64,000 bases of DNA from Amyelois transitella (lineage: Eukaryota > Arthropoda > Insecta > Lepidoptera > Pyralidae). The notes below the pieces were generated by a model that was not told the DNA's origin, made no database searches, and saw only the letters and a list, made by a program, of their open reading frames with translations. The translations under genes were made by a program, and so were the position numbers. The DNA lies in contig NC_083529.1 of assembly GCF_032362555.1 (NCBI RefSeq), forward strand, positions 4,526,001-4,590,000, in the 5' to 3' direction. Below, one piece after another: positions 24,819 through 36,800 of the stretch (position 1 is its first letter; every line of letters starts with the position of its first letter).

Positions 24819-27800
24819 ATGAGTTTTAGTTTCGGATCGGCAACAACTACTTCTGGCGGTACATTTGGTACAGCAACTCCTTCTACAGGTATTTCAACGT
24901 TTTTGTATTTAAACTTATCTTTAACACATGGCTAATATATAGTTTTCTGTTGACTGTTCTAATAACGCATAATAATCAATTATTCCATTTTATAACCTAA
25001 AAATTTATAAACTTTCAGGGTTTTCCTTTGGTGGCGGGGACAATAAACCGGCATTTGGTGCAGCAGCAGCCACGGGTGTGTATTTAACAAGTCCTAACAC
25101 AAAAAAAAAATCATTAGTTTATTACATACTTCCTTAAGCTCTTTTTGTTATGGTTCTATTTTGATTTTTAGATTAGCACTGGGATTGGTAAAAAGTAAAT
25201 AAATTCTTATACAGATAACAAGCCCTCGTTCAACTTTACGAGCCCAACAACAAGTGCTCCTGCATTTGGGAGCTTCGCATTTGGTGGCACCAAGACCACT
25301 GCTTCCGCTTCTGCCGCTCCAGCATCGTCTCTTTGTAAGTAGATTTTTCAAATTCTAATCAACGCCTAATATTTATTTTTTTACGACTGATAATGCTGGT
25401 ATGACACAGTCCTAAATAAACAAATAATACAACAAACTCAATTTTAGTTTGCAAGTATTATTTAGTAATAATAACTATAGAGATTTTCTTTTTTTTTAAG
25501 ACTAATCATTCCAATATTTTTGCTCCTTATCAAAAATTGTTTAACTACGTAAACAAAGGTGCGAGTGTCTAATCTTCAATAAAGAAGTTTGAAAGAAGCA
25601 AATCAGCATCTTAAGATGTCACATTTTTCACATAATATCAGCAAGATAACAATCTCAGATTCAAAACCTTATTTTGAGGGTATATTCAGAATGTGGGTAT
25701 GTTGATAAAATATATTATCATCTTAAGTAAAAACTTGAATTTCATATTTAGAGTACATGATTAAATTAGTGGTTTTACATTGGTGTTGTTTTAAATTTGT
25801 TTTGGGCTTTTAAGAATGAGTACTACGCCAAATAGAAAAAGAGGTAAAGGTTAAAAATTGTTGTTATCTTGATTTGAGACATGAAATGTGATTATTATTT
25901 TTCTTTCTATTTTTTTATTTAATAATTTCTTTATAATAGATTTGAGTGCATTTGACTTTGCTTTCTTTTTTGTTGGTCTCAATTCCAAACATGGTTCTTG
26001 CTTTTTTACTACGCTTTTATATTAGCTTGGGTTGTATGTATGTATGTATGTAACGGAATCTTTGAGCTTAATTTTCACTGATTTCTAAACGTCTGATCAA
26101 CTTGGAACTTTGCACACGTATCAAGGACCGATGACAATGCAATATTTTGATAAGAGTTTCTCATTATCCTTATTAAAACTGCCAGGATTAATAAATTCAT
26201 TTTTAGATCCTTCGTATGAGAGTAAGAGAGACAGAGATAGCACCCACCAGTGCCAGTAATCTCCATACAAGAAACCAAGAAGTTCTGACGTATAATGAGT
26301 CAAAAAGAGATGTAATATATTTCCATATAATGTTACTATTAACCTGAGGCTTCTTTATTTCATCGCATTGCTCCATTTAGAATTACCATTAGAAACCATA
26401 GTAGAATTAGTAGAATATTTTAAAACAATAAAAAATATATAAGTAATAAAACAAAAGTAATAAATGAAAATTGAACAACTAAATTTACAAAAATACAAGA
26501 ATAAAGTTACTACCTACAGAACTTTGCGATATTTAATACGTATTTAACATATTAATGCAATTCTTGAATTAACATTGGGTATCTTTTGCCTATTTTCTTT
26601 CTTTCTTTCTTTTCTATATTATGGCTTCCACCGGACTTTCGGTGATTCTGCCAATGTCATGGTTTGAAGAGACACGAAGTTACAAAAATGGACGGTATAC
26701 AATCTGAAAGGAGAAGGTTAACAAATGTACAAACACAAAAAGACAAACACAACAAGTAGGTATTGTTAGTAAAAGAGAAGACAAGTTAATGATTATAATG
26801 TGTAGTGAGTGTGTAAGGTATAAAAGTTGTGCAAAACAAGGGATATACTTAATAGGGAGATTTCGGAAGTTAAAAAAAATAAATAAATTTGTAATGGGAA
26901 CTATAGTTTTAGGTTATTTTTAGTTATGAACTTTGCAATTATATAACAGAACCGAGTGTGGACAAGAGAAAGAAATGAATTAGTGTCTAAATTTAGATGG
27001 GGAAATTTTGCCTATTTATAATAGCAACACTGTAATACTCGTTTGGAAAATGAGTGACAGTTTTTTTATGTCAAATAAGTTTTGCAGTAAGTTTTGATTG
27101 AATTCGATTCGAACACCTGTAAACTTTCTTTCTGTTGTTTTTTACCGGTGCCTGTGTATTTACCTATTTGCACTTTGTTTTGTGCTGATAACTTGTCGTT
27201 ATTTGGAGTTTGGAATCTTCCGTTGAGTCGAGCTTTGTTCTTCCGGATATTCGTGTGATTTTATCATCTGAGATTGGACTCTTACTGTGTTTACTGTGTT
27301 GTGCAGATATTTTGAGATAGGACTCCTGTAAAAAGTACCTTATTATTTGAGCTAGGAGTCCCAAGTTTGTGTTTGTTTATGTGAAAGACAGTTTTACAAC
27401 GAAAGTGCCACGATGTCTTCAGATAAACATTGTTGCGTTCCTGGTTGTAAAGGCAGTGGAGGTATGTATGAAATATTTTTGTTCCTGTATCAATCTGCCT
27501 CTTAATCTTGTGGTTTGGTTCCTGGCAAGGCCACAATCGAAAATTATTATGTTTGCTGGATAGTCAAAAATATTATTAACAGTGATTTATCACTATAAAA
27601 TTCTTTTCAACTGGGTTTAACAATCATCATACATACATATAATCACGTCTATATCCCTTGCGGGGTAGACAGAGCCAACAGTCTTGTAAAGACTGATAGG
27701 CCACGTTCAGCTATTTGGCTTTAAGATAGAATTGAGATTCAAATAGTGACAGGTTGCAAGCCCATCGCCTTAAAAAGAATCATGATGATGAGAATATTAT

Positions 27801-30800
27801 GAGATTTAATCCAATCAGGCCACATATAACTTTAAGAAAGTTAGTTGTGAAAACCTCCGGCGATGGGCGCATGGTTGCGAAAGTCTTTTCTAGTAAGATA
27901 GTTATACCAAAAGTGTTAACTTCCAAAAAATAATTGTATAAAAAAACTAAAAAACTACCCGTTTTATTGCAAATCGAACTAAAAAATAGAAAATAAATAA
28001 TAGTTTAAAAAAAACTAAAAAACTACGCTTTTATTGCTAATCAAACTAAAAAATAGAAAATAAAAATTAATGACAAAGGAATTCAGTAGTAGCAAGTCGA
28101 ACAATCAGTTATAGTCAGTTGTAGTAGTAATTACCTCGGATTAAAATTATAAACAAAACAATTTAAATCAGAGTAAAAAGCGTGGGGTGCATTTTACTTC
28201 ATTTTCATAACTCTCTTGTCATAAATATATGCTAATAGAATGATTTTAATATTTACTACATCAGGCACCCCACGCTTTTTACTCTGATTTAAATTGTTTT
28301 GTTTATAAATTTAATTTTGTTATAATTTTAATCCGAGGTAATTACTACTACAACTGACTTTAACTGATTGTTCGACTTGCTACTACTGAATTCCTTTGTC
28401 ATTAATTTTTATTTTCTATTTTTTAGTTTGATTAGCAATAAAAGCGTAGTTTTTTAGTTTTTTTTATTGATTTCAATATCTGAATATTAATATATCATAA
28501 ATTTCCATATTTTTAAATATGTAATGGAGATTTCACTTTCACTAATGATGGAATAAAAGACTTGCTATAATTATTATTAGGATAAGGTTGACGTACATTT
28601 ATCTGCATTCATTTATCCTTTTGTCAAGTTCTATAGCACCCATAAGTTTTGATGTATTTCCAAGTATCGGACCCAGAATGTGGACAAAATCTTTTTTTAC
28701 ATCTTAATCCTTTACGGGGTAGCCAGGCTCAGTGTCGTAAAAGGCGACTAAGAGATAAGCTTGCAAGCACACCCATGGGAATGATATGAAGTGGTTCTAT
28801 TCTAAAGTTACCACAGGGCAGTACTAAATAATTAATTTAAATTAATCAAACATTATAATATAAATAACATATATATATAACATTATTATATTGAGAAAGG
28901 CGTTAGGCAAGGATGTGTTGCGTCACCGTGGCTGTTCAACCTATTTATGGATAGCTGTTTGACAGATTTGAAAGAGTCTAAAAGTGGATTAAGGATGAAT
29001 GAGTTACTCGTCAAATGTCTGCTCTATGCCGACGATCAGGTTATACTGGCGTCATCAGCGGAGGAGTTACAGGAGATGGTAAACTGTCTGCATGAAGCTT
29101 TAAAAGAGAAAGGAATGAAAGTGAACGTAAGTAAAACTAAAACACTGGTTTTTGAAATGGAGAAAGAAATGACAGCATGTAATATTTTGATTGGAGGAGA
29201 AAAAGTGGAGCAAGTGAAAGAGTTTGTATATCTAGGATCAAAGTTTACATCAGATGGCAAGTATGATAGTGATATTGAAAGGAGAGTGAACGCGGGGAAC
29301 ATGGTGAATGGAGCTTTGCATGCCTTTATGAGCAGTCAGAAACTATCCAAAAAGGCTCGACTGGCTGTGCACAGGGGCGTGTTGGTCCCGACATTAATGT
29401 ATGGGAGTGAAAGTTGGGTATGGCAAAAGAAGCATGAAAGCAGAATAAATGCAGTGGAAATGAGAGCGTTAAGGAGTATGATGGGTGTGAAATTGAGTGA
29501 CAGGATAAGGAACAGCGTGATAAGGGAATGTTGTGATGTGAAAGAAGATGTAGTTACAGGAATAGAAAAGGGTATGTTAAGATGGTTCGGTCATGTGGAG
29601 AGGATGAATGAAAGCAGGTTGACTAAGCAGATATACAAGGAGAGTGTGGAGGGAAAGGTCGGAGTGGGAAGACCTAGACGAACGTATCTTGATCAAATTA
29701 AGGACGTCCTGGTAAAGGGTCAGGTCAAAAGTACCCGAAACCGCCGAGCTTGTATGAAGAGAGTTATGAATGTGGACGAAGCGAAAGAAGTATGCAGAGA
29801 TCGTGGCAAGTGGAAAGAGGTAGTCTCTGCCTACCCCTCCGGGAAAGAGGCGTGATTTTATGTATGTATGTATGTATTATAATATACTATGTTACTGTAT
29901 ATCAACATTATATTTTGTTCAAATATATTATTCAATACATTTTTTTACAGTTTCAACGGCAACAACAGCTGCGTCTTCGTTTGGGGCTAGCAAACTCAGT
30001 TTTGGTGGCTTCACTTCGCCCCCAAATCAAACTGTAGGCAGCCCAGGGTTTGGACAGCCAGCTGCTCAGGTATGTGCATATATCACATTTTTAACATGGG
30101 CAGGCTAGACGGAGTGAACAGTTTCAAATAGACTAAATGGCCCTCTTTAGATTGATAACTAGTGATAGGTTACAAGTTACAATTACAAGTATCCTTGATT
30201 GGCTTTTACAATCTGCATGGTAACAAGTAAGTACAATTTTTTTTTTCGCTTTCAGACCAGCATTCAGGTTTTTATGGTGTTCATATATTGTAAACCTATA
30301 TCAATTAGGCCATGTGATTCCTGGCATTTTGGAATAGGATCACTCAATATTTTTTTTTTTTTTTTTTAATATCTTCCCATGAATGTCGTACAAAGCGACT
30401 AAGGGAAAGGCTTATAAAACTTGGGTTAATTTCTTGTAGGCGATGGGGTAGTAACCTGTTACTATTTGAATCTCAATTCCATTTTAAGCCATACAGCTGA
30501 ATATGGCCTGTCAGTCTTTTCAAGAGTGTTGACTCCGCAAGTGAAATATATGTATGTGAGTTGCGTCTACGAGTACTCGCGAAAAACGTAACCCTCGTTA
30601 GGCTGTCTTTAACACTCGTAAGCCCAATTAATATTAATTCACTCTTGCCTTGAAAACCAAGGCAAGACTGAATAAATATTAATTGGGCTTGTTTAATTCC
30701 ATCCACCGGGTTGCATCCTCACCACTCTGGAGAGGAGCACGGGATATGCCTTTGTTCTTTGAAGATAGGCTGATTATATGCCTGGGGAACCGCTCGACAG

Positions 30801-33800
30801 AAGATGTTGACTCTGAGGTTGTATTTATGCTCCAATCCGTGATTGGCTAATGGTGTGTGACGTCATTGATGTCGTCACAGTATTAAAACCAAACAAATTT
30901 TTGCTATAATTTTTTCTTTATTTCTTTTTTAGAATGCCCCACCAAACTTATCTTTCGGAGGTGCCTCCACTCCACAACAGCAGCCGGCGCAAACAACACA
31001 AGGTAAACAAGGTTTTTCTTGTACATACAGATAGAATTTGAATCCCGTAGCTTCATTCAAGTAAAGTACTCTCGCATCTCGCTTCATAGTTAAAACCAAA
31101 AATAAACTTTTCTTAAGATAACCCGAAAATTGCCAATTGAAGAGACATCTTTTGTCATGTAATCAGCTTCGGTAAACTAGACAGGTAAGTATGTATATAT
31201 GTATTTGTCCCGTATATATATATATAATATATATATGTACATACGTCACGACCCTTGCGGGGTAGACAAAGCTTACAGTCTTGAAAACACGTTCAGCTGT
31301 ATAGCTATAATGATGAAAATTAATAATTCGGTTGTATAATTTCAGCAAACACATCATTCGGCTCCGGTTCGTTCTCGTTCGGCAAACCGGCTTCTGCTGC
31401 TGCGCCCGCGCCGGGTTTTAATTTCGCCACCCCCACTTCGGGATTCTCAGCGTTACCACAAGCTAACACTGTAAGTTACTTATTTTTTAGAGCCAACTTT
31501 TTCTGTCATAGAAATAATGTGAGCCTGAGTGTATCAAAAATATTTTATTAACATACATACACATATAATCACGTCTATATCAGTCTTGAAAAAAATAATA
31601 TAGGCTACATTCAGCTGTTTGGCTTAATAATAGAATGATATTTTGAATTCAATTTAAATAATTCATGTCAAATTGTATCATTTGCTAGGTACCAATGGTT
31701 TTCCCATTTTGAAATCCTGATCAAATATTTTTGATGCTCATAAAACAGAATATTTTTATTTGTACTAGGTGTTATATTAAAGGTGATAAAATTTTAAGAA
31801 ACTGGAAAATTAAAAAAACAGCTGAAGATTTTAATCATGAAATAAAAAAAAATATTTATTTATTTTTTTGAGTAAAAAAAATATAGTCTATGGATGGAAT
31901 TATTATAATTTTGGCAAATTTATTTAACGTCTGACTTAACAATATGCTATCACCCAATTAAAGAATCCGTATTGATTGATTGATTCCAGGCGACAACCAC
32001 ATCACAACCGGCCCAGTCGAGTTTCCTAGCTTCTACTTCAGCGCCATCTTTCGGTGCAACCGCTACATCTACTTTTGGTCAGAAATCCTCATTCAGTTTT
32101 GGTGGTTCTACTACGCCTGCTTTTGGTACCACTACTACCACTGCAGGTCAGTTGATAACATTATCTCTGTCTACCCCTATACAATACATACACACAAATT
32201 AATACATAATATGTACATGTATTAATTTAAAATCCTACTAATATTATAATAGCGAAAGTTTGTGAGTTATGGATGTTTGTTACTCTTTCACGCAAACTAC
32301 TGAACCGTTTACGATAAAATTTGGTATTTAGGTAGCTGAAGACCCAGAATAACATATACGCTAATTTTTATCCGGGAGTCGCGGGAATGATTCCACGCGG
32401 ACCAAGTCCCGGGCGGCCTCTAGTAATAAATAATACTAATCACACCATTAGCAGTTTAATAAATTATTATTATTATATATTTTTGTTATTTATTTACAGC
32501 GCCAGCTTTCGGTACAACCAACACCGGTTTTGGTCAAGTTGCCGCTCAGCTTACTTCGCAACCAAGTTTCGGGACTTTGGGACCTACTGAACCTGGCCTT
32601 GGAATCAGTGGAACTGGTTTCGGCAATTCCGGAATTGGCTTGGCAACTACCGGAACTGGTTTTGGAACTACTGGCACCACTGGAACTGGTTTTGGAACTA
32701 CTGCAACCACTGGAGCTGGTTTGGGAACTACTGGAACTAGTTTTGGAACTACTGGTACCACTGGAACAAGTCTTGGAACCACTGGAACTAGTTTTGGAAC
32801 TACTGGTACCACTGGAACTAGTCTTGGAACCACCGGAACGACTGGAATTAGTTTTGGTGCTACTGGAACGAGCCGGGGAACAACTGGGACTAGCCTAACC
32901 GCCGGAACTGGTTTCGGAAATACTGGAACCGGCCTCGGTACCACAGGAACTAGCCTCGGAACAACTGGATCTACCGGAACAACAGCACAAACCGGGCTTA
33001 GTTTCGGAACTACAAGTTTTGCCGCTACCACGACATCTAGCGGGCTTAGTTTGTCAACTTCAGCGCCCTCCTCGACTGGGCTTGGTTTCGCATCGACTAA
33101 GCCCAGTTTAAGCACTGGGCTTAGTTTTGGAACTACGAGTGCCGGCGGGCTTAGTTTTGGTACTAAGTTGACTACTGCCACTGCGAGTTCTACTGCTAGT
33201 AAGTAAACTTGGCTTTTATTTTATTAACGCTACTTCAAACGCTCAAAATGCTCTCAGTGATTTGTAATGAATTTAATTCCTAACACCCACTTTTATGGCA
33301 AATTCTTGGTATAACGATTCAAGTATTCAATCAAAGAGCAAAATCAGTTAATTTTAAGATGATTGAAAATAATATTAATAAGGACACTGAAGGCGGCTTT
33401 ATAAATTCTAATAATAGTTTTTAAATTATGTGTAGAACATTATGGAATTAATATAAAAAAGAAACACACTAAAATCAAGCCTTTTTCTACTTTTAAACCA
33501 AATTAGTTATGAAAAAAAAGAAACACTGAGAAAATCCATGAAAAACTATCTACCAACGTATGTATACAGGGTGACTTTTAATTCAACTGCATAAATTTAA
33601 CTGTTAAGTGTACTCATCTAAAGGATATTTAAAAAAGTTAAAAGAAAAATATCGGTTCATATTTTAGAAAGTACGAAAAAAATAAAAGTATCAAAATCCA
33701 CGATCCTAAATACGTAATATCACCCCGGCCGGCGGAAAAGCGACGCGTTAGATTCAGAGGTCAACGACGCAATTCATTCAGCTGAGCGATCTCGACAACT

Positions 33801-36800
33801 CTGTACTTTACTTGATCTTGATACTAGAAAAATAATTTATTTTTCAGACATTTATTTACATGTTTAGTTTAAAATTCTTTTTGAAGTATTGGTCTTTAAT
33901 AATTTAAATGTCACCCTGTATAGTTGATCAAATGATAAATCGTTTTTTTTTTTTCATTATCTGTTTAATTTTGCTGAAAAAAAAATTAAGATGAACTTTT
34001 ATCATTAAATGTCATAATCCACGTTATGTCATCATAAGTCATAATATGTAAATCATGTAAAAAATTTTAGTATTTAGGTATTTTTTTACTACGAAAAAAT
34101 GATACTGAATCAAATAATCGTTAAATTAAGTATACTGGTCGTTATAATGGCTGAAGTACTAATATTAATTGTGAATTACTTTTTTCCTAGTTCTAAATTT
34201 TAACTATCTAAAATTATGTGTTTTTGAATATATTCAAGTATTTGTAGGATGAAAATTTACTATGCTTATAATATCATTTAATTTAGTCACCTAAGCTCAA
34301 TTAGTTTTAAAATCTTCTGTTCAAGAAATGTTAAGTAATCGCTTATTGAGCGCAAAAGACAAAAAATTTTAAAGTTTACGAAACATTGGAGTTCCAATAC
34401 TTTTAATTAATCTATACAAATCACAGGTGGGTGAATTATAAAATTAAATTGTGTTACATACATATACATACATAAAATCACGCCTCTTTCCCAGAAGGGT
34501 AGGCAGAGACTACCTCTTTCCACTTGCCACGATGTCTGCATACTTCCTTCGCTTCATCCACATTCATAACTCTCTTCATGCAAGCTCAGCGGTTTCGGGT
34601 ACATTAAATTGTGTTGTATGTGAAAATATGCCATTTGGCTTTAAGATACTTAAACAGTAGATATTTTATGTATGTACATAGTATAAATAATTCTGTCAAA
34701 TATAATTTTTTGATAAAATTCTTTTTGTAGGCGATGGGCTAGCAACCTGTCTCTATTGAAATCTCAATTCTATCACTAAGCCATACAACTGAACATAGCC
34801 TTTCAGTCTTGTCAAGACTGTTTGGTCTATCTACCCCGCAAGAAATGTAGACGTGACTAATAAACATTTACTGAATAAATATTTGCCGGGCAACTGATTC
34901 TTCTAGATAAAAATTTGAATAAAAAAATTCTCTAACAACATACTTTTTGTACCTAAGACTTAATGGGTAGGTAAATAAGTTTTGTAGTTGTTATTAAAGT
35001 CAATGTCATGGCTACGTCATGTCATGTTTAAATTGTTGGTGTTGAATAAATCGCCATACCTATAAATTTAGGAATACTGGAAGCTTCTGAAGTTTATGAT
35101 TGAGGTATATGATGTGATAATAGTCACATTACATATACACATTGATCTGATAGTGTTATTACCTAATGTAACCCGAAAAAGAAAGTTATATTATTTTGAA
35201 AGTGAATATTTTTACGCATTCCAGCATCTACCTCGGCCCCGTCTGGTATAACGGCTCTTGGGAAAACTACAACATCAGCCACTATGCCATCGCTGTCAAC
35301 GGTCACAACGTAAGTTATAATGTGAACAAGTGACGTATACAATATCCCTTGCGGGTTAGACCGAGCCAACAGTCTTGAAAAGACTGATTGGCCACGTTCA
35401 GCTGTTTGGCTTAATGATAGAATTGAGATTCAAATAGTGACAGGTTGCTAGCCTGTCGCCTAAAAAAGAATCCCAAGTTTGTAAGCCTATCCCTTAGTCG
35501 CCTTTTGCGACATCCATGGGAAAGAGATGGAGTGGTCCTATTCTTTTTATATATACAAAATCATTCAGAGTAAAAATGCATTTTGTTTTAGTAGAAGCAG
35601 TTTAGTAATTCAAATTTTAATTTTTGTTTGCATAATATGAGTACATCAAGGTCTTAAATTTATATGTATACCAGATCTTGGTATTTACCCTTTCGGATGT
35701 TGCAAACATTTATTGTGTATTAGTAGACATACTTATACCTACATAAAGGTACCTACTTAGTATCACATTATAATTTTAAATCTAATTAGAATTGTTGTAG
35801 CCTTTATTTTAATCTTCAAATTCTTGGCAGGTATAAAAGTTTACTGCTTAACCCATTGGTAGACTGTAAGATAATGCTGTTAACATTACGTCCGCGTATT
35901 GTGCTATACAGATAAATAAATAATTACCGAAGAAGATTAATATACGCAAACGGGAATTATCGCGAGATTTCTGGCACTTTAGAATAAACCCACTACATAG
36001 CTTTACCCTGGATGTCGTAAAAGACGACTAATAGACTTTGCATTCCTAATGTAGGCGATTTGCTAGGAACCTGTCACTTTGAATGTGAATTCCATCATAA
36101 ACCCGTACAGATGAACGCTACCTTTAATTTTTTCCAAACTGTTGGCTCTGTCTACCCCGCAAGGAATATAGATGTGACTGTATGTAGGTATACAGTTTTT
36201 CCCCTAACGTTTCGACCGGGTTGCACCGACCATGATCACAAGATGACTTAAAATATATTAATTTTAATTTTTTTTTATTCACAGCACAACAGCAGCGCCT
36301 CCCGCCGCGATATCGTCCATTACCTTCGCTCAATTAGAAGAAAATATCAACAAATGGACGCTAGAGTTGGAGGAACAAGAGAAGACGTTTATCAACCAAG
36401 CGACGCAGATCAACGCGTGGGATAGACTGCTCATTGCTAATGGAGAGAAGGTTTGTTATATTTCTATTTCAGTTTAGGTAAAATGACACGAGTGATGAGA
36501 GATAATTTAAAAATTCATAGAATTATGACGAACGTTTCTCATCATGCCCTGGCCGGATACGAACCCGGTACCTCTGGTGTCACGGAAAAGCGCACTGCCG
36601 CTGCGCCACTGAGGCCTTTAAAGAACCGGGCCTGGAAAAAATTGAATTGCTTAAGTGGATTTGATTTACCCACATATCTCTTTACAGATTGTAGAACTAA
36701 ACGACGCCGTGCAAACAGTGAAGAACTCACAGGAGAGTTTGGAACACGAGTTGGATTTCGTTCTAGCGCAGCAGAAGGAGCTTGAGGAGCTTCTTGCGCC

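Noticed and set aside
25816..25843. Mini start exon MSTTPNRKRG with a GTAAAG donor in Nup62 intron 3
   Set aside because: Too short to support and no continuation or family found.
32546..33181. 211-codon open frame antisense to Nup62 exon 8 (and a 122-codon frame on the + strand)
   Set aside because: It is a mirror of the Gly-Thr repeat: valine/proline-rich periodic sequence with no splice context or family.
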